Counted from the first letter of the stretch, positions 50,027 through 62,908 are shown. The stretch is 64,000 nucleotides of DNA from Odontesthes bonariensis (GCF_027942865.1 NC_134506.1:15150436-15214435); one strand, 5' to 3'. The notes: generated from the sequence alone by a model not told the origin. Made by a program: numbers and translations.

Positions 50027-51381
50027 GAGTTCCTTTCATACATTTTAGTGTGCGGATCTTTTCCTAATAGCATGGCAGATGGATTTAAGGAAAAAAAACA
50101 AACGTTTAGTAATAGTCTTCAGCATAGGCAACATCTTAAAGCAATGCCTTAAAATATACCAGCAAGTAGTAGTTAACTCACAGCATATTATTCAAGAAGG
50201 AACATTTTTAAAGAGCATTCAACGTGCAAATACACATTCACAATGGATACATGTCTGTGCTTGCATTATCCATGTTGTGGGGACATAAAATATGTGTTTT
50301 TCACAGTCAAAGAACAAGTTTCTGGAGTTTAAATAAGTCAGTTTTACGGTGTAAGCTCAGTTTAAGTTTAGGTAAGGATGCCACAATCTTACAGTTTTCA
50401 GTTTGGATTAGAGGAAGTTGGATTAATATTTGATACTGTTGAGTTTATTTAAGCCATTTATGATTCATCACCATAAAGCACAGCATTTATTCAACAGTGC
50501 GTTATTGACCAAGAGCAGAAGATTCAAAACACTCATGTTATGATTTGATACTTTTCACAAGGTCTTAAATCATCTAATGTAACCTGAATCACACTTCTTG
50601 TGTTGGAGCATGTATGAGAACTGCATGCTGAACCAAGATATTGCAAGTATAACTCGTGCAAACAATTCATGATACAACAGCATGGCCAAAGTTCAGGAAG
50701 AAAAACTGTTGAGATTATATTCTGTGTTGCGTCTGGATGTGCTGTGAGACAAAAGACACAGAAGTATGGTTTAAAAGTCCTAACAGTTCAAATGTAGCTG
50801 AGAGTTTTAACATAGCCTTTTTGTTAACATAACTGTATGACGAGACAGATTTGCAATCTATGTCTCAACATACCTGTTCTTATCAGGCAATTGGAATTTG
50901 AGTACATTTCCCACTAAATTGAACAGAAGTTGATCATTTAGACTGTAGAATGAAATTGTCGGAGCACTGTTATTTACTTATTTTTCTTACATATAATTTA
51001 GTGACAATTGATGACAGTAGAGAGCAGCAAAATGTAGGATATATTTGTGAACAACGAGGACATCATCAAAGGACAACTCTGCATTTGCATATCTTGTTTT
51101 GACCATCAACATTTTACAAATACTGGTGGGGAAAGATTCTTACATGTTGCTCCAAAATAATTTGACAAGAAAAACGTTCATGACCCAAGTGGAAGGTTTA
51201 TTCCTTTGGCGCCCTCCCGTGGCAGTTTCGAGTAAAGCACTGTATCAGGCCTCTTCAAAGGTTTGCAGCCACTTACAAACCGACTAATAATAAGTGGAAC
51301 ATTTTAAGCTTGTAAAGGCGTTTATCCAGTTCTTTCTGAAAGGCGATATTTTGCCAATGCATTGAAGAACCCAGTGTTAAC

Positions 51382-51447
51382 ATGAAATAATAACCTATAC
51401 ACGGTGTAAAGGTTATTATTTCATTATTTCAGGTGTATAATACACCT
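51382..51447. repeat. Adjacent 15-bp hairpin and 17-bp palindrome
   Basis: ATGAAATAATAACCT (51382-51396) pairs exactly with 51410-51424 across 13 bases. Six bases later comes the perfect palindrome AGGTGTATAATACACCT (51431-51447). Copies of TTGCCAAT(G/A)CATTGAA lie on either side (near 51351 and 51487) in direct orientation. May be a worn small transposon. Confidence 0.6.
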
Positions 51448-51879
51448 CAGGAGTGGCTGTGCATGAGATTTTTTTTTTTTTAATTTGCCAATACATTGAA
51501 ATCTCATGTAAGACCTGTGGTAAGTGACACGGAAATGCTTTGGTTTCTGAGACTGCATTGTTTTATTCTTCTTTAATACAGTCTTCTGCTGTAGTATCAT
51601 ATTCTCTCAGTAATGATACAAGAAAAACAGAAGTATGATTTTAAACATTTTTTGGGAAAATGCAAGAAAGAAATAAACCTGAAGTGGATTTATTTGTGGA
51701 TGAGCAAATGATAAACATTAATCATGGTTACTTGACATGTATGATTACAAATTTTGTATCTATTGATTTGATAAAATAAGACTGTAGACATTTTTTTTTC
51801 AAAACAACAAGAACACAGTTGTATTTTATTCATATCCAAAGGGAAATGCTGTTGCAGTATGAATGAAGGAACACATAAA

Positions 51880-52330
51880 TAAATACCAACTGTTGGAAAG
51901 TTGTAAAGATGTCAGAGAGAAAGGCATGTTTGAAATCTCCAGAGATCACCTTGAATTCTTTGGGGTGTTGTGTTTGTAGCTTGGCAACAACTGAGCTGAT
52001 GACATAATTTGCAGTGTCAGCAGGAAACACAGGTGAACTCTCTCTGTAGATAACTTGCACAGAAAGTGGCAGCCAACAGTTCATTATCTGGGGTGCAGAG
52101 ATGCTGCTTCTCAGTGACATGTCCAGGATTACACTATCTGTCTTTAACAAGCTCTGCATTCTCACCTATTTACTGTTACCTCTCTGTCTGCCTGTGTAGT
52201 CTGGAAGCAAAGTAGAAAGGTGTTGGAGCCTGGAACATATCCTGTTGCCAAGTTTCCATGAAACACATGATACTGCATTCCTGATATTATTGCTCTGTCC
52301 TCTTCGGCAGACCAAGCTGGTCCATTATAT
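51880..52330 (-). mobile_element. LINE endonuclease-domain relic
   Basis: On the minus strand an open stretch reads PADTANYVISSVVAKLQTQ (near 52000) followed by ISGDFKHAFLSDIFTTFQQ. This fits the APE endonuclease of fish non-LTR retrotransposons, whose usual form is GDFNH (N replaced by K here). The upstream part to about 52330 is more decayed. No RT follows, so it is a fragment. Confidence 0.65.
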
Positions 52331-55300
52331 TTGCCAGCCATCTCGCATCTCGTGATGATTGAGGAAAGAAATGGTGTAAACTTCCTCCTCCTCTCTCCAT
52401 TTTGCTCCTTCCCTAAATCCTTGACATCTCTCATTCAACTTGCTGGGATTTGGGGTTTTATTCCAGGCATTAGTTTGGCTTTGGAGAGCTCAATCAGCTT
52501 CTCCCATAGGCAAACATATCAGCATGGCAACTCATCACAACAGATGTTGAAAAGTATCAGAATTACGAGCAGAAACCCCTCAATCAATGCAAAATCCAAA
52601 CCAGTGTGAAAACATCTTTCAAAAATGAGTGCTTCAACAGAAAAAAGCTCAGTAGGAAATCTCGAGAAGTTACACAGAAAGACAGGGTATGACCCTGGCG
52701 TCTGTCCAGAACCACATGAATGTATGAATAAGTTTTGATAATTTCTTCTCACCATTTTGTTTGTCGACATATATTTCACACAATTTTCTGATGCATACAA
52801 TTACAAATATCATTTTTCTTTAATGATATTGAACAGTCTGCACAGAAATCTCCAAACCCTTGAAAACAAGGATATCCCATATCAGCCACAACTAGGACTA
52901 AACTGATCTGAGGGCTTTTTACTTTCCATTTCCTTTTAATGAAAATATTGCAAGGAACTGCAAATTATACATCAAATGGCTGCAATCAAGTTTTTACTTA
53001 CTGCAAAAGTGCTGATTACAGTGTCTTAGTTCAGTTATTTTGAGTTTTGTTCACAGTGGAAATGTTGCTGGACATGTTCAGCCACCTAATTCTGATAAAA
53101 GTAATGAGAAATATCACACTAGATTGATGTTAGGTTCATAGAAACATCTATTAGTTTGAAGAAAATGGAATAATCACTTTGCTGGAGGCTGATCTAATAA
53201 CTCTATTGTGTCACCTGTATTTGGATATAATCTACAGAATAGAAACTTCATGATTTCCATTTAAAGCCAACAATTATTATGTGCTTACGGAATTTCCCGA
53301 CAGCTCTGAACATCAGGACTGACACAATTCAATTTTGCATACCGTGTAGATAACACACGCCATCAGACAGTAAACCAAACATAAACAAATGACTTTCCTA
53401 CAGAGGCCCAGCTGAAGAATGCAGCAGCACAAAGTACAATGAAGATAACTGATCACCAAACACACAAATGTGACAGAGGAGCAAAGAAGGCAAAAGTAAA
53501 CATGTCATCACCCCATGATATTACAGCCAGTATCACTGTTAGCCAACAAAAAAGAAAAAAGGAAAACAAAAATGAGTGTGAGCTGCAAGAGGCTTCATTT
53601 ATGTGCCATCATCTGTCAAATTTCTAACATATATTTACTTAGCACTTACTGTGTTTTTCTTTTACAGAAGCAGTAAACCGTTTGAGGATGTGATTTACAG
53701 GCATTTTAAAGCTGTTGTTTAAAGGTTGGGTTATGTTTTTAGGCCTTCTCTGTATGACAGAAAGTATGGCCTCGTGTGAGATGTCGCTTTGAGCTGCAAA
53801 ACGCTGACACAAACACTGAAAGTTATCAAGCTTTACACTCATAACCAAGAAAAACAGCCACTTCTGTTCTGGGAAGCAGAAACTTACCAAATAAAGTTCA
53901 GCTTGTGTCATAGGTGTACTACTCTGCCTGTTAGGCCTTTTGTTAAGTCTAACAAAACATGTGATGGTGGTTAATCCTGGTGTGACTTTGAGGACTACAA
54001 AAGCTTTTCATGATACAAAGTCCAGGCTTTGAGTTTTGAAGACGTGACTCGAAGGAGATTCTTATGAAAAGACATGATGGTTGCAGGAAATGCGAAATAT
54101 TACTTTATTTCAGGAGGTTTATGACGATTGATATAAAGAAGTGTTACTAAAGGCTCCCATTCATTTTTCTTCTATCTAAGCCCTTTTATCAGCATCACTC
54201 TGCACATCATTGCCAGTAGATGCATGTCAGTATGTTGGAAAACACCACTGCCCTTCTCCTTAGTCTCATCACGCCACCAAACTCCATAAAAGAATTTGCT
54301 TCTTAGATCAGCACATCCCATCTATGCTTACCTGATTTTTTGCATACACACCCTCTGAAACAAAGCCACAAAGAGGTCTAGCTGGGTGGTATTGATTAGC
54401 TCGTTGATATTCAGAGAGGTTTGAATAAATGAAAATTTCAGTAATTCAACTTTTCTAATGCTGCTGAAGTCCTGTCTGTGAACAAAACTGATCCAATCAT
54501 GGCTAGCATCTAGGAAACTCTACAATAGAAGCATCTTAAATGTAAAAAAGCTTAACGTGGATTCTGCAACTAAAGATATTGCTGTGAATAGACGTTACTT
54601 TTTGAAACGTCTTTTTGAGCCATCCAACATCCTATACAATGACGAACTCTAATATAGCTTAATATAATTCAACACTTTATAACAAACTATTTGTTCAGCT
54701 TAGAGCATCAGTCTGTAATGCAGATAATAGAAAATATCATGCTTTGCAGATAACAAGAGCAGTTTGAGTCTGTTTACCTCTGTCAAGGCTGAATAAGAAA
54801 AATCTTGGATCAGGATCTAGATTCATATCAAAAGCTAATCATTTCTAAGTTGGACAAAGCCCCATCTCTGGTCAAATTTCCTCTGTAGTCCTTCCATAAC
54901 TTTTTGAACATTTCAGCCAACAAACAGTCAAGCAAACTGTACAAAACACATGACCTCTTTGGTAGAGGCAACAAATGTTTTAGGCTCCCCGTGTTTAACT
55001 TTTAGCTCCACCATTCCCATCACAACTGGAAATCTAATCATCTGTCAGATTTAATGCGGGTCCCCACAAATCTCATTGACAGGCCGAGAAATCTCCCCAG
55101 TAAAAACAGAACCGAGAAAGGACGCAAATAAACACGGATGGAAAAATGATAAACAGTAAATAATGTTTAAATCTGAACCAGGATCAAGAGAATAGGGATA
55201 GAAGGTTCGAAAAATACAAAGGAGGATTCGGTGATAAATAAGTAATTTGTGGAAAATTTGTAAGCTGTTAAAGTAATAAAAAACGGTTTGTATTGTTTAT

Positions 55301-55800
55301 TACAATTAAATTATTTTTGCTTGTGTTTTTTGCAGACTAAAGTTGTCAAAAGAAACAGTGTTTGCTTATGAAAGGTATGTTTTTATGTGCTCTTTTGTGA
55401 TCAAATATAAACTCTTCAATCAATTTGAAATATCTCTGAGACCCAAAGGTGCCAAAAATGGATTAACCAGGCAGGCAAATCTCCACTAAGAGGGGATCAA
55501 GTGAAAAGGAATGACTCCCTAAGGTAAAGCTCTTAGACTGATGGTATTATTTATTTTTCCTTTAAATGTTAAAGTAAAGCAAGTCAGAGCTACTGATATC
55601 GGTCGTCAGGAGCACCAAACATGCCTGGTGCCATTTGGGTTTTTTTGCAGAAGAATTTATCACAGTGTTAGTGGAAAAATAGAACGCTTTAACAGTCAAA
55701 GCTCACGCAACACATGTCCAAAGACTGCTGGGTCATACAGACTTCTCATATTCTAGGGTTGATAACATTTTTGTATTTTTTCGAATGTCACATAGACTTG
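52331..55800. other. Spacer, no confirmed gene
   Basis: About 3.5 kb of AT-rich DNA. Apart from the orphan frame at 53650-53815 (minus), only short frames without family resemblance were seen. Confidence 0.5.
53650..53815 (-). other. Orphan exon-like open frame, unassigned
   Basis: On the minus strand the acceptor aactttcag is followed by 55 open codons plus one base (starting CLCQRFAAQSDISHEAILSV) and a GTAAGT donor at 53649-53644. The surrounding sequence is AT-rich spacer. I do not recognise the peptide. It may be an exon of an unidentified minus-strand gene, a gene relic, or chance. Confidence 0.2.
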
Positions 55801-55959
55801 GTTGAGATTAATTAAAGGGCTAGACTTTAAAACAAACCGATCAAATCAAATTCACTTTCACTTGTGTGATATCTTACAATTGCATGTAGATTGTTTTGCC
55901 AATGATCTGTGGATTTTTGACTGGTTCGTAAGAAATACCTTGCAGCCGTGTTGTAGGAA

Positions 55960-58395
55960 ATGTCTCTTGATGTTGCAATGTCAACAATTCTGTTTGCTGT
56001 GATTGAAAAACTCACAAATCCTCCTAAACAGTCAAACCCAGACCTCCTCTCCACTGAGAAATGCAACGAATTTGCCAACTTTTTTATCCAAAAAATCAAA
56101 ACAATTAGACAAAACATTGACGCAACACAGACAAGCAAGAAACCAATCTGTGTCTAAAACCTAGAAATAACTCTGACTATGTCACAGTTTAATATTGTTG
56201 ATTTAAAAATCCTAGAGGAAACAGTTCGGCATCTGAAATCAACAACTTGCACTCTGGACATAATACCATCCGACTTTTTAAAAACTGTTTTTACCTCAGT
56301 AGAAAGTGATCTCCAACAAATAGTTAACAGCTCACTGGCATCAGGCATTTTTCCCAAGTCACTAAAGACAGCTGCCATTAAGCCACTCCTAAAGAAGAGA
56401 ACTCTAGACCAGAGGTCTTCAACAGGGGGTCCGCGACCCCCAGGGGGTCCGCGGAGGTACTGCAGGGGGGTCGCGAAATCTTTGGTTGATTAGACGATTT
56501 TTAACATTTAAAAAAAAAAAAATTTTTTTTTTTTTTCAAACAGTTTTTTCTCACAAATTGTGTGCAAACGTGTGCCATCCACAGATGCTTTGAGGATTCA
56601 TTGTCCCATCTACATGCATGTTTAAAGTTAAAATCTGTGGATTATTTGAATAGCTCAGTGTTGTATGCAAGATGTTTGTTTATAAATGGCAGTGGCACGG
56701 CAACCCTGTGCCTTGCACATGTTTAAAATAAAAACATGAATATATTAACCTGTGTATTATTTGAATAGCTTAGTATTGAATGTACAATAACAGAGTAGCT
56801 ATATTTATAAACGGCACTAGGCCCCGTTAAATATAAAACACAATTGTATGCCATATTAATAGTAGGGGGGTCCCTGCTCCAACTCTCCATCAGTTTGGGA
56901 GTCCCTGGCCTGAAAAACGTTGAAGACCCCTGCTCTAGACGCCTCTATGATGAACAACTACAGACCTGTCTCTAATCTCTCTTCTATATCTAAGATTATT
57001 GAGAAAGTTGTATTTAACCAGCTCAACGACTTTCTGAATGAAAGTGGAAGTCTTGATAACTTTCAATCAGGCTTCAGACGTCATCACAGCACTGAAACAG
57101 CTCTGGTCAAAGTGTTCAACGACATTAGGTTGAATACTGATTCTGGTAATGTTTCAGTCCTGGTTCTGTTGGACCTCAGCGCTGCGTTTGATACTGTAGA
57201 TCACAGAATACTGTTGCACAGGCTGGAAAACTGGGTAGGACTTTCTGGAGCGGTCCTTAACTGGTTCAGGTCCTACTTAGAAGGCCGGAGTTATTTTGTT
57301 ACAATTGGCAGCTATGAATCTGAGCGAGTGGCCATGACTTGTGGAGTCCCCCAGGGGTCAATTCTTGGAACTCTTTTGTTTAACTTGTATATGCTCCATT
57401 TGGATCAGATATTGCATAACTTTAACATCAATTATCACAGTTATGCAGATGAGACACAACTTTATGTGTCTCTGTCACAAGACAAATTTTCTGCAATTAA
57501 ATAAAGACAAAACTGAGATCATTCTGTTTGGTAGCAAAGAGCTCTTACAATCACTAAACAAGTTCGTAACCTCGGAGAGTTGATAGACTCAGATCTGACT
57601 TTCAGCAGCCACATCGAAGCTGTCACCAAGGCAGCTTTTTACCATCTCAGAAAAATCAACAGAATTAAAGGTTTCCTCTCCCAAAAAGACCAGGAGAAAC
57701 TCATCCATGCATTCATCTCCAGGAAACTCGATTACTGTAATGCTCTTTTAACTGGACTTCCCAAAAAGAGCATTAAACATCTGCAGCTCATCCAGAACGC
57801 TGCTGCTAGAGTTTTAACCCGGACTAAGAAATCTGAACACATCACACCAGTTTTAAAATCTTTACACTGGCTTCCAGTCAGTCACAGAATAGATTTTAAA
57901 AGCCTGCTGATGGTTTACAAATTCCAGAACGGTTTAGGCCCAAAATACATCTGTGATATGTTCAGAGAATAGAAACCCAGCAGAGCTCTTAGATCCAAGG
58001 ACTCAGGTCAGCTGGTCCAGTCCAGAGTCCAGACTAAACATGGAGAAGCAGCATTTAGCTGTTATGCTGCAAACAAGTGGAACAAACTGCCAGTGGAGAT
58101 TAAACTTTCACCAAATGTAGACGTTTTTTAAATCCAGGTTAAAAACATTTCTGTTCTCATGTGTCAATGCATGAAATCAGCACGGTATCTTTTAACTTAT
58201 CTAGACAGTTGCTTGTTTTTAATCATTTTAATTAATTTAAACTATTTTATTTGTTTCTTTTTACATTCTTTTATGTATTTTTAATGTTTCTTCCACTCCC
58301 CGCTGCAATGCTTTTATTTTATTTAAAGCACTTTGAATGGTTTTGTACATGAAATGTGCTATACAAATAAATTTGACTTGACTTGACTTAAGTTT
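55960..58395 (+). mobile_element. CR1/L2-like LINE, reverse-transcriptase region, defective
   Basis: Non-LTR retrotransposon fossil on the plus strand. The linker before RT (LLSTEKCNEFANFF, near 56045) leads into RT: KPLLKKRTLD, then after an inserted hAT element MNNYRPVSNLSS (56949), LLDLSAAFDTVDHRIL, GVPQGSILG (57340) and the active-site block YADETQLYV (57441). The canonical block is YADD; the second Asp is Glu here. Between YVSLSQ and NFLQLNKDKTE (about 57480) some tens of residues are missing and the frame shifts. Downstream RT/thumb sequence (LIDSDLTFSSHIE to GLGPKYICDMF) ends at a stop near 57970. The 3' tail ends in TGACT repeats at about 58372-58390. The 5' boundary is uncertain. Inactive. 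Confidence 0.88.
56402..56940. mobile_element. Non-autonomous hAT element, 523 bp, inside a LINE
   Basis: The element spans 56410-56932 and is flanked by the exact 8-bp duplication CTCTAGAC (56402-56409, 56933-56940). Ends are CAGAGGTCTTCAAC and, on the complement, CAGGGGTCTTCAAC. Subterminal GGGGGTCCGCG-type G/C runs are typical of fish hAT elements of this kind. No transposase. Removing it and one duplication restores the LINE reading frame across the site. Confidence 0.9.
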
Positions 58396-59401
58396 CATTG
58401 ATAAAATGCTGCTTCATTTTTACTTAGGGTTTTTTGTTTTATTTTAGGCCACCAAGGTTGGGATTGATATGGTCCATAGGCCCCTTCTGGCTCTCAACCT
58501 GTATTTTGACCATGTATACCAAAAAGTGATATTTTGTTTGTTTAGAAAAACTGAACTCAACATTGTAATGACCCTGAACACAGGGGGGGACCAAAAACAA
58601 CTACCTCATAGTTACTAGTAATTCAATCTTACTAAAAAGCAGGTATGATGAGTTTAATGACTTTACTATTTTTTGCAGACAATTATTTTCCCATTATTTG
58701 GGTGTCTGAAGTCACTAAGAACAGCCCAGGCACTTTTTGGGGGTCCACCTGGGTTTGGAATGCCAATATCACACTCCCAGCTCAGATATCTCTTCATCTA
58801 TGGCAGGGTTACCACAGATGCAGTGCTTTAATACTTGACAGTGGGCGGGTCTGATAGCTTGGAATTGTAGCAACAATCGAGATCACACAAATGATTAGAA
58901 AGGTATTTGATTGGATGGTGCCTCCTCTGCAGCTTGAAAAAGAATTAATTTTGTGATGTCACTCCATTCAAAGTGAATGAGAAGCGAGACCCGTTGCCTG
59001 AAATGTGTGAACCTATACCTCCACTCAACTCCAAATCATGTTGCATACGCTGCACCTTGGAGTTGGAACGTCAAAACTCTTTTGCTCTTGCTTTTTGCTT
59101 TGCTGTAAACTGCAAATTCTCATCCACAGTTATATAGCCAACTTAACTGAGGAAACAACCATATAATGCTCTACTGCTGCTTTGTTTAATGTTTTATAGC
59201 CTGTAAATCTGACAGCGTTTTATCGTTTCATTTTTTATCATCAGTGAATGCAGCACTGTACCAGAACCTGCCAGTACAAAATTAAACTCAAGACATCAGT
59301 AGAATTTTGTCCATTTTTTTTAACAGTTCTCAACATTAGTCTCTAAAAACTAAACACAGATAAATGGCCTGACAGTCAAACAAAGGGTTTATTATTTATT
59401 C
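58396..59401. other. Spacer between two LINE insertions
   Basis: About 1 kb of unannotated sequence. No gene or repeat is clearly recognised. Confidence 0.5.
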
Positions 59402-60380
59402 AGCACAGGTGCCCCCCAGGGGTGTGTACTCTCCCCACTGCTCTTCTCCCTTTACACCAACGACTGCACCTCAAGAGACCCGTCTGTTAAACTCCTGAAG
59501 TTTGCAGATGACACAACAGTCATCGGCCTCATCCGGGACGGTGATGAGTCTGCATACAGACGGGAGGTTGAACGGCTGGTCTGCTGGTGTGGTCAGAACA
59601 ATCTGGAGCTGAACACGCTAAAAACAGTGGAGATGACAGTGGACTTTAGGAGAAGCCCCCCCACTCTGCCACCCATCACCATCACCAACAACGCAGTGTC
59701 TGCTGTGGAATCCTTCAGGTTTCTGGGCCCCACAATCTCTCAGGACCTGAAGTGGGAGACCAACACAGTCACTACCATCAAAAAGGCCCAGCAGAGGTTG
59801 TACTTCCTGCGGCAGCTCAGGAAGCTCAACCTACCTAAGGAGCTGCTGATCCAGTTTTACACCGCCATTGTTCAGTCTGTTCTCTGTTCATCCATCACCG
59901 TTTGGTTCGGATCAACCACCAAACAGGAAAAAAACAGACTGCAACGGACAATAAGGTCTGCAGAGACGATTATTGGTGTCAGCCTGCCCTCCATCCAGGA
60001 TCTGTACCTGTCCAGAGTCAGGAAACGGGCAGGTTACATCTCTGCAGACCCATCACACCCTGGACACAAACTGTTTAAACTCCTCCCTTCTGCAAGGCGC
60101 TACAGAACTCTGTACGCCAAAACAACAAGACACAGGAACAGTTTCTTCCCTCAGGCTGTCTCTGTGTTAAACAGCTAAAACCGGACTTCAGTGTTTCATC
60201 CTTGCACCATGCACCAATTTGCACTTCTGATTTAATCTTGTTCTATGTCTATTTTTTTGTCTATTTTTTTGTAATTGTTGCACTAAAGAGAGTGAGGTGT
60301 AACCGGAGTCAAATTCCTCGTGTGTGTCCACATACCTGGCAATAAAAAGCGATTCTGATTCTGATTCTGATTCTGATTTA
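59402..60380 (+). mobile_element. 5'-truncated CR1/L2-like LINE with open RT tail
   Basis: Begins inside RT at GAPQGCVLSPLLFSLY, runs through the intact active site KFADDTTVIG (near 59500) and the C-terminal region (DFRRSPPTLPP, ESFRFLGPTISQDLKWE, SFFPQAVSVLNS), and stops at 60176-60178. The frame is open for about 258 codons with no visible stop. The non-coding tail ends in ATTCTG repeats at 60352-60379. Truncation at the 5' end is the usual result of incomplete reverse transcription. It looks younger than the LINE at 55960-58395. Confidence 0.88.
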
Positions 60381-61400
60381 TGGAGCCAATGTGTGAGAAG
60401 AATTATTACATGATTTTTTTTTTACTCTTGTACCAACCAGCTGGTGGGCAGGCTGGTATGTTTTGTGGTTGGATGGTTTAGGAACCCGGGCCAGTCCAAT
60501 GCATGATTTATTATGAGCCTGTGGCTAAAAGAGAAATCAGTACCGACTGTTCGTGGTTAGACTGCTGATGATGAGGGAAATGTAAGTATTTGAGAATAAA
60601 ACTGCCAGTCGAGTTTTTTCTCAAGGAGTTTGCTGTGCAATAGTGTGAGCTGGCTTTGCTCAGTGTGCTAGCGTTAGCTCCCAGGCTTTTTGCCTTATGT
60701 TCTTTCATACAATAAAACTGTCGGGTACTTCAGGGGTAACTACTGATCTCAATAGAAGCAGACCCGCTGAGAGGAAAGGTGAGGCGTGTCACTCCGTGCC
60801 CCAAATAGGCCAGATAGAGGTAGTTAAAAATGAGCTGATGGGCCTTCTCTGTGGTATTTTGACAAAATCATGTCAGCAGAAATTTGATTAAGATGTTAGG
60901 AAATTGTGTTAGCTTTTGAAGAAAGGCCAGAATACATCTCCTTTAATCACAAACTTAAGATGAAGCAGGTTATTTGAAGGCAATGCCAATCATAAGTCAG
61001 ATGATTTAAATATGGAATGCTTTGTTATTAGTTAGCCCAACTCCAAATATACAGCCACATTAACTCATCATCATGGATCTTTATTTCAAACACAAAGGTC
61101 AACATAATAACAAAACAACATTAAAATAACAAATAAAAATGTTTTAAAAACATAATATCACATTTCAGACAACTATAATTCACAACAGTCAGATGTTATT
61201 TATACACTTTTCCGTAGCTTTTCATTACTCTTTAAATCTTTCATATCGTATACTATTACAATTTGGTGTTTTCCTAAATGTTTACACATTCAAAAACTTC
61301 CTCCACCCAAGCGAAGGATTCATTTTGCAGGAGTCAAAACAATGCAAAACCCACCAATATCCCGCGTGACCCGGTTGGGATGCGCAATTCGCACAAATAT
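60381..61400. other. Spacer upstream of the PDE8 gene
   Basis: AT-rich DNA. Short frames at 60511-60708 and 60697-60891 are unrecognised. No element assigned. Confidence 0.5.
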
Positions 61401-62908
61401 CAGTTCAGACAGCGTACCTGCAGCCAGCTCAGCGCTGCTCTGTGAGAGTAGTAGCAGTTCTCTTCCTGCTTTCAAAGTTCCCACGGAAAGCAGAGGACCA
61501 CCCAGCGGCGCCGAGCGCGGCTCCCATTAGCTGCGCGCAGCTCATTTGCATTAACGTCAGTAAAGGCTGTAGGTCAATCCTTGCGGGTGCTTTTATTGGA
61601 TGTGCCGCTGTCAAGCAGTGCTGAAGAATTGGAAGGGCAAACGCCAGAAAAGGCAGCGAAAAGACAAACATTAAAATCAGCATTATGTAGCTCGATTCTG
61701 CCTTACTTCCGCTCGCGTTAACCTATAATAATCCTGCCGTCCGCGCTTCTCAGATCTGAAACTTGTAGACACGGAGCGGTCTTTTTTTTTCTTTCTTCTT
61801 TTTTTTTTTTAAAGATTTTTTTTTCTCCTCCGTGTGTCTCTCTCAAGCGATTGCATTCTCCAGAGGAGGCACCTCCACACATTATATGACAGCCTCTACA
61901 TCTCCTTTTTACCTTCAGAATGAGAGAAAATCGCGGAGCCTGGTAACACTGTAGCCAATTGCACCCGGGTTTGGACCTCTTATATCAGGCGGATCATCCT
62001 CAACCGGGCAGCGGATGCCTGAATGGAGACTGTGAGCCATTCACCAAGATTTCTCTGCTTCTTAAATTGGTGAAATTGGGCTGATAAATGGAGTGTACTG
62101 TCGGACTACATGGCATTATGCTTTACGAAGGGTGTTTGACATGGGAGCGACTGACCAGAATAACACTCCGCAGTGTGAATATTTCAGCCTGTTGATGATG
62201 AACCGCTCAGGACTGGAGCAAAGTGTCGTGAGAATCGGTTTATGGCCCGTGTCTTGAGCTGAAGTGGGCAATCAGATTGTTGAAGAGAGGAGCTAGGGAA
62301 AAAAAAAAAAAAAAAAACGCAAAAGGCATCATTTTTGATGGCTCCGAGGAGGGAGAGGACGACCACACATGAAATCCTGGACACAAAAAATGGATAAAAC
62401 TAATGCATGAAGCTGGCGGGGGGACTGCATGGTGTGTTTTAGGCCTACTTGATAACAGTGAAGTTGAGGGAAATGAGAAAATGGTGATGTGGTACGAAGA
62501 AGGCGAGAAGAGGAGCCGGAGTGAGGGATAAAATCGTTCGTGGGGATCTGAGCAGCCGAAGAATAACGGAGCCCAAGTTTTCGAGGACGAGACAGCTGCT
62601 TTGATTAAAGATCTTCAATTAACTTCATGTGAAAAACAGAGGGAGGAAATCAGCTTCCTGGTCGGGGGGTGGGGGTTAGATAGATATATTATTCATGCCT
62701 TGTGTGAGAGCAATTGGAGAACCGGCTTTGCTGTGGCCTAGATGATACACACATATGTATTTATACATATATTTTTGAAAAAAATAAAAATAAACCCCAG
62801 AAGGAAGAGTGGACCTTCAAAACATACAGAGAGGGCGAATGACACTCTTTTAAGCCTCAAAGTAAAAAGCACTTGCGCAAAAAGAAAAAGGCTAAAGTGG
62901 GTTGAAGC
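61400..62908 (+). promoter_or_regulatory. Promoter and 5' UTR region of the PDE8 gene
   Basis: This stretch is richer in G+C and CpG than the flanks, especially 61360-61560 (GCGGCGCCGAGCGCGG near 61505, an octamer ATTTGCAT near 61543). It precedes the first coding exon by a long, purine-rich stretch with several ATGs, so the messenger probably has a long leader with upstream ORFs. The start site is not determinable by eye. Poly-T and poly-A runs lie at 61784-61832 and 62298-62317. Confidence 0.45.

Noticed and set aside
56920-57504. 194-codon frame as a host gene
   Set aside because: Content (NYRPVSNL, DLSAAFDTVDH, GVPQGSILG) is non-LTR reverse transcriptase.
59627-60178. 183-codon frame as a host gene
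   Set aside because: It is the 3' part of a LINE RT that is open upstream to about 59402.
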